Assembly: GCA_963705495.1 (NCBI GenBank)
Contig: CAVPJQ010000022.1
Location: forward strand, 1-64,000
Direction of reading: 5' to 3'
Length of the DNA stretch: 64,000 nucleotides
From: DATBVX01 sp963705495
GTDB taxonomy: Bacteria; Pseudomonadota; Gammaproteobacteria; Steroidobacterales; Steroidobacteraceae
Shown: positions 26,947 to 34,613 of the stretch, piece by piece
Numbering within the stretch: position 1 is the stretch's first letter
How the letters are laid out: each line of letters starts with the position of its first letter
Notes under the pieces: model-generated
Databases searched by the model: none
Seen by the model: the letters and a program-made list of their open reading frames with translations, nothing else
What the model was told of the DNA's origin: nothing
Made by a program: the position numbers and the translations under genes

Positions 26947-27426
26947 TTACAAGACCGCGGCGCGCGCCTTGACCTGCTCGAACGGCAGGTGGGTCGGCAA
27001 CTCGAGTGGCAGGCGGGTACCGGCGAGGTAATCGTCCACGCAACGCAGGACCATCGGCGAGCGCAAGTGCGCCTGGCGCCCCAGGAGCTGGTCACGCGTC
27101 AGCCAGTGAACGCGCAGGATCGCGTGGTCCAATGGCCGGCGGGGATCGTGACTGCTTGCGACTCCCGTATAGGCAACGCGCAGAAAGGATTTCTCGTTGG
27201 CCGGATTTTTCCACAGGTAGATTCCGATGATCGCCTGCGGGTGAAATTGCCAGGCTGTTTCTTCGAGGGTCTCGCGCACCACGGCGTCGCGCAGGTCTTC
27301 ACCTTCTTCGACGTGACCGGCGGGCTGATTGAAAACCAGGCGCCGTGCGACGCGTTCCTCGACGATGAGAAAGCGACCCTGCTGCTCAACCACCGCCGCC
27401 ACGGTGAGTTCCGGCTTCCAGATCAT
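26947..27426 (-). CDS. nudJ: NUDIX hydrolase, NudJ-like phosphatase
   Basis: A 159-residue single-domain NUDIX enzyme with the box GHVEEGEDLRDAVVRETLEE preceded by VFNQPAG. The final Gly of the canonical box is replaced (the sequence continues TAW), a small deviation. NudJ removes phosphate from nucleoside di-/triphosphates and thiamine pyrophosphate precursors. I start at MIWKPELTVAAVV, matching the family's beginning; the open frame continues about 50 codons upstream into the neighbouring gene. Its place next to mnmA is the same as in E. coli, which supports the name. Confidence 0.85.
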   Translation of the reverse strand: MIWKPELTVAAVVEQQGRFLIVEERVARRLVFNQPAGHVEEGEDLRDAVVRETLEETAWQFHPQAIIGIYLWKNPANEKSFLRVAYTGVASSHDPRRPLDHAILRVHWLTRDQLLGRQAHLRSPMVLRCVDDYLAGTRLPLELPTHLPFEQVKARAAVL

Positions 27427-27458
27427 CGACGAATCATCGCGTGGGGAGGCTCCGCGTC

Positions 27459-27959
27459 TCAGCCGCGCATCATGCGGATTTCGGGTTCGGGCTCGCTGGC
27501 GCGCCAGATGTCGTCGAAGTAGCTGAGGTACTTGCGGGCGATCGCGGTGTCGTTGAGCTCCGCCATCCCGTCCCAACGGGTGGCCTGCAGACGGTAGACG
27601 AGCGCACGATCGTCGGCGATGAGGAACGCAGCAGCATTGTTGCGGTGATCGACGTGCACGTTGCGCAGGTCGATGTAGGTGGTGAGACGCCGCCCCATGG
27701 CGAGGAAGCGGTTGCCTTCGCGGATCGTGCGCGAGGGTTCAGAGATCAGGACGCGCACACGCGCGTAGCCGCGCGCCAGCACCAGTCGTTTGACCACCTC
27801 GAGAAAAGCGTGCTGATCGTAGAGTTGAGGTTCGAGGTCCGGGGTATAGATGCTCAGGTTGCGCCGTGCGGTCGAAGCGACCTCGACAACCGCCTCGCGC
27901 ACTTCCTCGAGCGACGTGAGAATGCTGCGCGAATTGCTGGCCTCGATGACAGTGCCCAT
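27459..27959 (-). CDS. Phospholipase-D-like domain protein (DUF7931-type), function unknown
   Basis: A 166-residue soluble protein. Segments such as RRNLSIYTPDLEPQLYD and FLEVVKRLVLARGYARVRVLI resemble the non-catalytic scaffold of PLD-like proteins of the DUF7931 group, but I see no HxKx4D catalytic motif (HVDHRNNAAAFLIADDR is the closest and lacks the Lys). It starts one base after the stop of the GNAT gene, so the two are coupled, and nudJ follows. The family assignment is from memory of the fold and neighbourhood and is moderate; the gene itself is solid. Confidence 0.7.
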   Translation of the reverse strand: MGTVIEASNSRSILTSLEEVREAVVEVASTARRNLSIYTPDLEPQLYDQHAFLEVVKRLVLARGYARVRVLISEPSRTIREGNRFLAMGRRLTTYIDLRNVHVDHRNNAAAFLIADDRALVYRLQATRWDGMAELNDTAIARKYLSYFDDIWRASEPEPEIRMMRG

Positions 27960-27960
27960 C

Positions 27961-28395
27961 TTACCTGGCGACCTTGCGGCTCATGCGTTGATGAGGAATG
28001 CCGACCTCATCGAATTCGGGTCCCTCGGGAACAAAAGCGTGACGCAGGTAGAACTGCAGGGCGTGGACCTGCGCATGCAGGTATACAGTCTCGAGTCCTT
28101 GACGGCGCGCTTGCCCCACGAGCCACTCCAGAAGTCCTTCCCCGACGCCCAGTCCACGAAATTCCTTGAGGACTGCAAGGCGCCCAATCTTACCGGTGGG
28201 TTCCAGACGGCCCGTGCCAACTGCGTCACGTTTCGCCCGCAGGGCCAGGGCGTGCAGACAGGTGAGGTCGGCGCTATCCCACTCTTCCTGCTCGGGAAGC
28301 TGCTGTTCGACGATGAAGACGGCACGACGGACGTGCTGCAGCGCTTCGCGCTGTTGCAGCCAGGTTGCCGGGACGATGGTGAAATTTGTGTCGAT
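27961..28395 (-). CDS. GNAT-family N-acetyltransferase, no canonical start codon
   Basis: A frame of about 144 residues encodes a GNAT enzyme: AVFIVEQQLPEQEEWD at the N-terminal side, TGRLEPTGKIGRLAVL, the acetyl-CoA-binding FRGLGVGEGLLEWL, and YLHAQVHALQFYLRHAFV near the end. The frame opens after a TGA at 28414-28416 and contains no ATG, GTG or TTG before the conserved region. Homology begins near an ATC codon at 28393-28395, which I use as a provisional start. It may be a rare ATC start, a mutated start codon or a sequence error. It lies between purB and the PLD-like gene, closely spaced with both. Confidence 0.7.
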   Translation of the reverse strand: MDTNFTIVPATWLQQREALQHVRRAVFIVEQQLPEQEEWDSADLTCLHALALRAKRDAVGTGRLEPTGKIGRLAVLKEFRGLGVGEGLLEWLVGQARRQGLETVYLHAQVHALQFYLRHAFVPEGPEFDEVGIPHQRMSRKVAR

Positions 28396-28406
28396 GGATG
28401 GGCAGG

Positions 28407-29774
28407 CTAGATCTCACGGGCGAGTTGCGTCGCGAGACCGAGATAGCGTTCCGGTGTCAGATCCAGCAAACGACGACGCACGTCTGCGGGCAAATCCAGG
28501 GTAGCGATGAAGGCGCGCAGCTGCTCGCGGTCCACTGCGCGTCCACGCGAGAAGTCCTTGAGCCGTTCGTAGCCATCGGGAATTCCTGCGGCTCGCATCA
28601 CCGTCTGCACGGCCTCGGCGAGTACTTCCCACGCGTTGTCGATATCCTCCGCGAGCCGTTGTGCGTCCACCTCGAGTCGCGACAGCCCGCGCTCGACCGC
28701 TTGCACTGCCAGCAGCGAATGCCCGAGCGCCACCCCGAGGTTGCGCAGCACCGTCGAATCGGTGAGGTCACGTTGCCAGCGTGACAGAGGAAGCTTCTCG
28801 GCAAAATGACGCAGCAGCGCATTGGCGAGCCCCAGGTTGCCTTCGGCATTCTCGAAGTCGATCGGGTTCACCTTGTGCGGCATGGTCGAGGAGCCGACTT
28901 CCTGGGCGACGATCCGCTGCCGGAAGTAACCGAGCGAGATGTAGCCCCACATATCGCGGCACAGGTCGATGAGAACGGTGTTGTGCCGTGCGAGCGCATC
29001 GCAGTACTCCGCGATCCAGTCATGCGCTTCGATCTGCGTCGAATAGGCGTTCCATTCCAGGCCCAACGACTCGACCAGGCTGCGGCTGAGACTCAGCCAG
29101 TCCACCTCCGGAAGGCCCGCCACGTGCGCGTTGTAATTGCCTACCGCACCGTTGAACTTTCCAAGCACGCGCACTTCTGCCCAGGCCGTTTGCTGCCGAT
29201 CGAGCCGCGCCACGAAATTTGCCAGCTCTTTGCCCACCGTGGTCGGGCTCGCCGGCTGACCGTGGGTACGCGCGAGCATTGGCGTGCCTGCATGGTGATG
29301 CGCGAGCTCTCGCAGGTGCTCGGTGAGCTTCGACATGGCTGGCAATAGTTGGCGGGCACGCGCTTCGCGCAGCATCAGCGCGTATGAAAGGTTACTGATG
29401 TCCTCGGACGTGCAGCCAAAATGCACCAGCTCGAGCTGCGCGGCCGTTGCCCCGGCAGCCTTGAGGCGCTGGCGCACGTAATACTCGACCGCTTTGACGT
29501 CGTGATTGATCCGGGTCTCGATTGCCTTGACCGCATCGGGTTCGACGGCGTTCGGATCACTCGCCAGGCGCCCGACTTCGCTCTGCAGGCGCCCGTCAAC
29601 GTTCTGCAATGCGGGCAGCGGCGTGCCGGCGCACAGCTGCTGCCACCACACTGCTTCGACGCGAACGCGCTGACGAATCAACCCGGCTTCGCTGCACAGC
29701 GCGCGCAGTCCTTGAAGTTGCGCGGCGTAGCGGCCATCGACAGGTGAAAGCGCCTCGAGCTCGGGTGAGGTCAT
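28407..29774 (-). CDS. purB: Adenylosuccinate lyase
   Basis: A 455-residue enzyme of the fumarase/aspartase superfamily, close in length to E. coli PurB. It acts twice in purine synthesis, releasing fumarate from SAICAR and from adenylosuccinate. Motifs are LSPVDGRYA at the start, HFGCTSEDISNLSYA, ARTHGQPASPTTVGKE and the signature GSSTMPHKVNPIDFENAEGN with the catalytic serine loop. I choose the ATG giving MTSPELEALSPVDG over the upstream TTG. It heads the minus-strand operon and is divergent from fumC across a 119-bp gap. Confidence 0.94.
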   Translation of the reverse strand: MTSPELEALSPVDGRYAAQLQGLRALCSEAGLIRQRVRVEAVWWQQLCAGTPLPALQNVDGRLQSEVGRLASDPNAVEPDAVKAIETRINHDVKAVEYYVRQRLKAAGATAAQLELVHFGCTSEDISNLSYALMLREARARQLLPAMSKLTEHLRELAHHHAGTPMLARTHGQPASPTTVGKELANFVARLDRQQTAWAEVRVLGKFNGAVGNYNAHVAGLPEVDWLSLSRSLVESLGLEWNAYSTQIEAHDWIAEYCDALARHNTVLIDLCRDMWGYISLGYFRQRIVAQEVGSSTMPHKVNPIDFENAEGNLGLANALLRHFAEKLPLSRWQRDLTDSTVLRNLGVALGHSLLAVQAVERGLSRLEVDAQRLAEDIDNAWEVLAEAVQTVMRAAGIPDGYERLKDFSRGRAVDREQLRAFIATLDLPADVRRRLLDLTPERYLGLATQLAREI

Positions 29775-29893
29775 GACCGGTGTCCGGCGCAAGTGCTAGG
29801 ATGCAGCATCATACCGCAAGTGCTGCGCACGGCCTTCACCGCGTGCGTTCGTCCGCATCCGCGACAGCACTGCGTATGCATCGAGGTCCCCAA

Positions 29894-31300
29894 ATGTCGG
29901 AGCCGAAAGTCAGGATCGAACGCGACAGCATGGGAGAGCTGCGGGTTCCGGCCGATGCGCTCTGGGGTGCCCAGACGCAGCGCGCCGTGCAGAATTTCCC
30001 GCTGAGTGGCCTGAGGATGCCGCGTGCATTTATTCGCGCGCTCGGGTTGATCAAGGAAGCTGCGGCGGCGGCCAACCAGGAGCTCGGCGAGCTCGAGGCC
30101 ACGTTCGCTGCTGCAATCGGCAAGGCTGCACGTGAGGTCGCCGAAGGCCGCCACGACGCCCATTTCCCCGTAGACGTCTTTCAGACCGGATCGGGCACGA
30201 GCACCAACATGAATGCGAACGAGGTGATCGCGCACCTCGCGCGCGGCGCGGCGGGGCGTGAGGTTCACCCCAACGATCACGTCAACATGGGCCAGAGCAG
30301 CAACGACGTGATCCCCACGGCCATCCATGTCAGTGCCGCGCTCGAGCTGGAAGAGAAGCTTCTGCCGGCTCTGCGCCACCTGCACGCGACACTCGACCGC
30401 AAGGCCGCTGAGCTGGCGGAGGTCGTCAAGACCGGGCGAACTCACCTGATGGACGCGATGCCGGTGACGCTGGGACAGGAACTCGGCGGCTGGCGCTCCC
30501 AGATCGGCAGCGACATCGCTCGCCTCGAGTCGGGCAAGTCGCGGCTGCTCGCCTTGGCGCAGGGTGGCACAGCGGTCGGCACGGGCATCAATGCACATCC
30601 GAAATTCGGCGAGCGCTTCGCGTCGCGACTGGCGCAGAGAACCGGCCTGGCCTTTACGGCGAGTCAGAATTACTTCGAAGCGCTGAGTTGCCAGGACACC
30701 GCCGTCGAGCTTTCCGGCCAGCTCAAGGTCACTGCTGTCAGCCTGATGAAGATCGCCAACGACCTGCGCTGGATGAACAGCGGGCCGCTGGCGGGGCTCG
30801 CCGAGATTGCCCTGCCGGCGCTTCAGCCGGGCAGCAGCATCATGCCAGGCAAGGTCAATCCGGTAATCCCCGAGGCGGTTGCGATGATCGCAGCCCAGGT
30901 CATCGGCAATGACCTGACGATCACGGTCGGCGGCCAGTCGGGCAACTTTCAGCTCAACGTCATGCTGCCCGTCATCGCCTACAACCTGCTGCAGAGTCTC
31001 GAGTTGCTCGCGAACGCGGCGCGCGCTCTGGCGGACGACGCCATCGCTGGGTTCACCGTCAATCAGGCGCACATTGCCGAGGCGCTGGATCGCAATCCGA
31101 TCCTGGTGACCGCGCTCAATCCTGTGATTGGCTACGAGAAGGGCGCAGCCATTGCGAAGCAGGCGTATGCCGAAGGCAAGCCAATCCGCGAGGTTGCGCA
31201 GGAGATGACGGACTTGAGCGCCAAGGAACTCAAGAAGCTGCTCGACCCCCGCGATCTGACCCGCGGCGGCATCAAGGGAGGCGGGGGCGGCGGCGGATGA
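29894..31300 (+). CDS. fumC: Class II fumarate hydratase
   Basis: A 468-residue oxygen-stable fumarase converting fumarate to malate. It has ALWGAQTQRAVQNFPLSG, TGSGTSTNMNANEVIA, HPNDHVNMGQSSNDV, TGRTHLMDAMPVTLGQE and the signature GSSIMPGKVNPVIPE. A GAGG site precedes the chosen ATG; upstream in-frame ATGs lack one. The C-terminus ends in a run of seven glycines after GGIK, encoded by a G-rich stretch, which is unusual for FumC. The stop overlaps the next gene's ATG (ATGA). Confidence 0.95.
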   Translation: MSEPKVRIERDSMGELRVPADALWGAQTQRAVQNFPLSGLRMPRAFIRALGLIKEAAAAANQELGELEATFAAAIGKAAREVAEGRHDAHFPVDVFQTGSGTSTNMNANEVIAHLARGAAGREVHPNDHVNMGQSSNDVIPTAIHVSAALELEEKLLPALRHLHATLDRKAAELAEVVKTGRTHLMDAMPVTLGQELGGWRSQIGSDIARLESGKSRLLALAQGGTAVGTGINAHPKFGERFASRLAQRTGLAFTASQNYFEALSCQDTAVELSGQLKVTAVSLMKIANDLRWMNSGPLAGLAEIALPALQPGSSIMPGKVNPVIPEAVAMIAAQVIGNDLTITVGGQSGNFQLNVMLPVIAYNLLQSLELLANAARALADDAIAGFTVNQAHIAEALDRNPILVTALNPVIGYEKGAAIAKQAYAEGKPIREVAQEMTDLSAKELKKLLDPRDLTRGGIKGGGGGGG

Positions 31301-31965
31301 GTCGGGCGATCGGGAGCGCAGATGCGACGCCGATACAGGGCGATGACATGTTGCGCGCGCGCATTCGCACCCGACTGGCCGGCACCGGGCCCGGCACTCA
31401 CTCGCGCGATCCGTGGCTGGCAGGGCTCCCACCGGAACTGAGCACTCATTTTCATCATCTGATCCCCGCGCAGCCCACACCCGCTGCAGTGCTGGTGCCG
31501 ATCGTCGATCACCCGGACGGATTGACGGTGCTGCTCACGCAGCGCGGAGCCGATCTCAAGCACCATGCGGGCCAGATCAGTTTCCCCGGCGGGCGCCTCG
31601 AGCCGAGCGATGCGGATGCGCTCGCAGCCGCGCTGCGCGAGACTGAAGAGGAAATCGGGCTCGAGCGAGGTTTTGTCGAGGTCGTTGGCTATCTGCCCGA
31701 CCACCTGATCATCAGCGGCTATCGTGTGACGCCCGTGGTCGGCTTCGTCCGCCCGGGTTTCGAGCTCAAGCTCGACACTACCGAGGTCACCGAGGCATTC
31801 GAGGTGCCGTTGCGTTTCGTGCTGGATCCCGCCCATCACAAGGCGCGACGACGGCAGCTCGGTGAGGGCGAGATCGAGGTCTACGACATTCCCTACGGCG
31901 AACGCAACATCTGGGGCGCGACGGCTGGCATGCTCATGACGCTTTACCGTCTGCTGCACGAATGA
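31297..31965 (+). CDS. nudL: NUDIX coenzyme A pyrophosphatase
   Basis: A 222-residue NUDIX hydrolase with the CoA-pyrophosphatase pattern LLTQRGADLKHHAGQISFPG upstream of the NUDIX box (GGRLEPSDADALAAALRETE, continuing EEIGL). It would cleave CoA and related dinucleotides to phosphopantetheine and 3',5'-ADP. The roughly 45-residue N-terminal lead is longer than in E. coli NudL. It overlaps fumC upstream and mazG downstream by four bases each, forming a tight three-gene unit. Confidence 0.85.
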   Translation: MSRAIGSADATPIQGDDMLRARIRTRLAGTGPGTHSRDPWLAGLPPELSTHFHHLIPAQPTPAAVLVPIVDHPDGLTVLLTQRGADLKHHAGQISFPGGRLEPSDADALAAALRETEEEIGLERGFVEVVGYLPDHLIISGYRVTPVVGFVRPGFELKLDTTEVTEAFEVPLRFVLDPAHHKARRRQLGEGEIEVYDIPYGERNIWGATAGMLMTLYRLLHE

Positions 31966-32765
31966 CCCAGCGTCCACCGCGAGCAATCGATGAGCTGCTG
32001 CAGATCATGGCGCGGCTGCGCTCGCGCGATGGCGGCTGTCCGTGGGACCAGGAACAGACGTTTGCAACGATTGCGCCGTACACGATCGAAGAGGCCTATG
32101 AAGTTGCCGATGCCATCGAGCGCGCCGATTCCGCGCAGCTGTGCGATGAGCTGGGCGACCTGCTGTTCCAGGTAGTCTTTCATGCCCGCATGGCACAGGA
32201 GGTTGGCCAGTTCGAATTCGCCGACGTGGTCGCTGCGATCTGCGACAAGATGACGCGGCGTCACCCTCACGTCTTCGGTGATCAGCGCATCGCCAACTCT
32301 GCCGATCAGTCGCGCGCCTGGGAAGAACACAAGGAACGCGAGCGCGCGGCAGGCGAAGCCGCCAGCGTTCTTGACGGCATTGCCCTCGGTCTGCCGGCGC
32401 TGACGCGCGCCGCCAAGGTGGGCAAACGCGCCGCCGGCGTCGGTTTCGACTGGGCCGATTGGCGCGGCGCGCGAGCCAAGATCGATGAGGAACTCGTTGA
32501 GCTTGATGCCATCGAGCCAGGCCCAGAGCGCACCGCCGAACGTCATGCGGAGCTCGGGGACGTGCTGCTCGCCATCGTCAACCTGGCGCGACACCTGGGT
32601 GTCGATCCGGAAGCCGCCTTGCGCTCGAGCAACGCTCGCTTCGAGCGACGTTTCCGGCACCTGGAAGGGCGCGTCCGTGCCAGCGGACGCAGGCTCCAGG
32701 ATGTCAGCGCGGCAGAGTTCGATGTGCTCTGGAATGAAGCCAAAGCAGCGCTGAAACACGACTGA
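31962..32765 (+). CDS. mazG: Nucleoside triphosphate pyrophosphohydrolase MazG
   Basis: A 267-residue all-alpha NTP pyrophosphohydrolase with two MazG repeats. The N-terminal repeat has GGCPWDQEQTF, TIEEAYEVADAIE and DELGDLLFQVVFHARMA (metal-binding Glu/Asp). The C-terminal repeat has VGFDWADW, KIDEELVELD and ELGDVLLAIVNLARHL. It hydrolyses dNTPs and NTPs, including (p)ppGpp-pathway nucleotides in E. coli. It overlaps the CoA pyrophosphatase by four bases. The 116 bases after it hold only a weak hairpin (CCCTC/GAGGG). Confidence 0.92.
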   Translation: MTQRPPRAIDELLQIMARLRSRDGGCPWDQEQTFATIAPYTIEEAYEVADAIERADSAQLCDELGDLLFQVVFHARMAQEVGQFEFADVVAAICDKMTRRHPHVFGDQRIANSADQSRAWEEHKERERAAGEAASVLDGIALGLPALTRAAKVGKRAAGVGFDWADWRGARAKIDEELVELDAIEPGPERTAERHAELGDVLLAIVNLARHLGVDPEAALRSSNARFERRFRHLEGRVRASGRRLQDVSAAEFDVLWNEAKAALKHD

Positions 32766-32881
32766 GTCGCACTTTTCCCTCTTCGCGGAGGGGTTCAGTC
32801 CTCATTCAGAGTGCCTGCTTTAGCTTGGCTCCCACGCTCGCGATGACGGGATGACGCCGTCCGAGCGCAAAGGAGCCTGAA

Positions 32882-33451
32882 ATGTTTACGCGAGTAATGA
32901 CCTGCGCTGTGGTGGCCTCCGTGCTGGCTGCGCCCGCGGCGCTTGCGGACCCGAAGCACGGCCCGTATGGCCCATCGCGCAGTGCGAACGCGGGCTATGA
33001 CTACGCGCGTGTGCTGCACGTCGAACCGATCGTGCGCCAGGTGCGGGTGGACGTTCCGCGACGCGAGTGCTGGACCGAGACGCGTTATGACCAGCCGCAG
33101 CCATCCTACGGCAGCGTTGCCGGGCCGACGCTCGTCGGGGCCCTGATCGGCGGCGCAATCGGGCACCAGATCGGCAGCGGGCGCGGCAAGGACGCTGCCA
33201 CGGTGGCGGGTGTGCTGATCGGTTCGAAGCTGGGTTATGACGCAGGGGCGCGACGCCAGGCACAGTATGGCTACTCGCAGCCGCAGCCCTACCAGGTCGA
33301 GCGCTGCGACCAGCGAATCGAGCAGACCTACGAGGAACGTATCGACGGCTATCAGGTCGACTATGAGTACAGCGGGCAGCGATATTCCACGCGCCTGCCA
33401 TACGATCCGGGTGAGCGTCTGCGAGTGCAGGTTTCGGTACGACCGGCGTAG
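32882..33451 (+). CDS. Exported glycine-zipper (2TM) protein
   Basis: A 189-residue protein with a signal peptide (MFTRVMTCAVVASVLAAPAALA) and a glycine-zipper segment (GALIGGAIGHQIGSGRGK and the following AGVLIGSKLG) of the Rickettsia 17-kDa-antigen type. Tyr/Gln-rich flanks and single cysteines before and after could form a disulfide. There is no lipobox Cys at the cleavage site. Such proteins are outer-membrane or periplasmic structural components. An AAAGGAG ribosome site precedes the ATG. Confidence 0.82.
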   Translation: MFTRVMTCAVVASVLAAPAALADPKHGPYGPSRSANAGYDYARVLHVEPIVRQVRVDVPRRECWTETRYDQPQPSYGSVAGPTLVGALIGGAIGHQIGSGRGKDAATVAGVLIGSKLGYDAGARRQAQYGYSQPQPYQVERCDQRIEQTYEERIDGYQVDYEYSGQRYSTRLPYDPGERLRVQVSVRPA

Positions 33452-33467
33452 ATCATTGACGCGAGAG

Positions 33468-33490
33468 GCGGGCGGAGCGGCTCCGCCCGC
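33468..33490 (+). terminator. GC-rich hairpin after the glycine-zipper gene
   Basis: A perfect 10-bp inverted repeat (GCGGGCGGAG / CTCCGCCCGC) with a 3-base loop lies 17 bases after the stop. The downstream sequence is only mildly T-rich (TCCGGTCCTT), so termination would be weak or factor-assisted. Confidence 0.45.
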
Positions 33491-33563
33491 TCCGGTCCTT
33501 ACACGGAGTGCGCCCCCACACTACACTTCCGGCCCTGGCTGTGACCCGACTGCGAGATCGAAT

Positions 33564-33875
33564 GTGAGGAACCAACCTGTACCGGCGCTTGCCCTATTGA
33601 TTCTGGCCGGCAGCCTCGCGTGCGGGGCCGCCTCGGCACACAGGCAGGGCGCGGCGCCACTGACAGAGGCCGCCCCGCGCGCGCAAACGCGCGGGCAGGG
33701 CGAGCTGTCGCTGGATGCAGTCGTACAGATGGTCCAGCAACGCTACAACGCCCGGGTCGTGCGCGCCGAGACTCGCCAGGAAAATGGACGCAACGTGTAC
33801 GTACTGAGATTGCTCAACGCGGACGGCAAGGTATGGACCGTGCGCGTCGATGCGGACTCGGGCGCGGTGCTTTAG
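33564..33875 (+). CDS. PepSY-domain exported protein
   Basis: A 103-residue protein starting at a GTG, with a signal peptide (about residues 8-25, ending ACGAASA) and a C-terminal PepSY domain: LDAVVQMVQQRYNARVVRAE, then YVLRLLNADGKVWTVRVDADSGAVL. PepSY proteins often inhibit peptidases or sense envelope state, and they commonly sit beside two-component systems. Here it lies 30 bases before a PhoP-like regulator gene and is likely cotranscribed. A longer frame upstream is not real. The start is the best available, with a weak GAG-type ribosome site. Confidence 0.75.
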   Translation: MRNQPVPALALLILAGSLACGAASAHRQGAAPLTEAAPRAQTRGQGELSLDAVVQMVQQRYNARVVRAETRQENGRNVYVLRLLNADGKVWTVRVDADSGAVL

Positions 33876-33905
33876 GGATGATTTCTGAGCGAGGAACTGA
33901 TTCCG

Positions 33906-34613
33906 ATGCGAATTCTGATCGTCGAAGATGAGCAGGCCCTGCGTGAGTCTCTGGTAACACAGCTGAGTGCTGCCGGTTACACGGTCGACGCTGCGGCTGA
34001 TGGCGAAGAGGGCCTCTACGCCGGGAAGGAGTACCCAATCGATGTGGCCATCATCGATCTGGGGTTGCCGAAACTGCCCGGCATGGAACTGATCCGCAAA
34101 TTGCGCGAGGCCGGGCGCAGCTTTCCGGTGTTGATCCTCACGGCACGGGATCGCTGGCAGGACAAGGTCGAGGGACTACAGTCCGGATCGGATGACTATC
34201 TCGCCAAACCGTTCCACATGCAGGAGCTGCTCGCGCGCGTGCAGGCGCTGCTGCGACGCTCGGGCGGCTGGTCACAACCTGTGCTTCAATGCGGCGACAT
34301 CAGCCTCGATACGCGCAGCCAGATGGTCACAGTGGCCGAGAAAGTGATCGACCTGACTTCCTTCGAGTACCGCATCCTCGAGTTCCTGATGTTGCGTGCG
34401 GGTGAAGTCATCTCCAAGGCCGAGCTCACCGAACGGCTCTACGCCCAGGACTTCGAGCGCGACAGCAACGTCATCGAGGTATTCATCGGGCGACTGCGCC
34501 GCAAGCTCGACCCGGAAGGGAGCCGGCAGCCGATCGAGACGCTGCGCGGGCGTGGCTATCGCCTGGTGCTGGCACGCGCCGAGACGCCGAGCGCGCGCGC
34601 CGACGGCGGCTGA
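33906..34613 (+). CDS. PhoP/QseB-like response regulator
   Basis: A 235-residue OmpR-family regulator. The receiver domain has MRILIVEDE, phospho-acceptor Asp51 in AIIDLGLPKLPG and the lysine in DDYLAKPFHM. The winged helix has RDSNVIEVFIGRLRRKLDP and TLRGRGYRLVL. It is most similar in style to PhoP. It shares the base A of TGATG with the sensor kinase gene. Target genes are unknown, but the preceding PepSY gene fits a small autoregulated unit. purB, the PhoPQ neighbour in E. coli, lies about 4 kb away. Confidence 0.88.
   Translation: MRILIVEDEQALRESLVTQLSAAGYTVDAAADGEEGLYAGKEYPIDVAIIDLGLPKLPGMELIRKLREAGRSFPVLILTARDRWQDKVEGLQSGSDDYLAKPFHMQELLARVQALLRRSGGWSQPVLQCGDISLDTRSQMVTVAEKVIDLTSFEYRILEFLMLRAGEVISKAELTERLYAQDFERDSNVIEVFIGRLRRKLDPEGSRQPIETLRGRGYRLVLARAETPSARADGG

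Noticed and set aside
29771..31480. 569-codon minus-strand open frame
   Set aside because: Antisense to fumC; composition is typical of shadow frames and no motif is present.
32777..32792. Hairpin CCCTC/GAGGG after mazG
   Set aside because: Only 5 bp and no U-tract; too weak to call a terminator.
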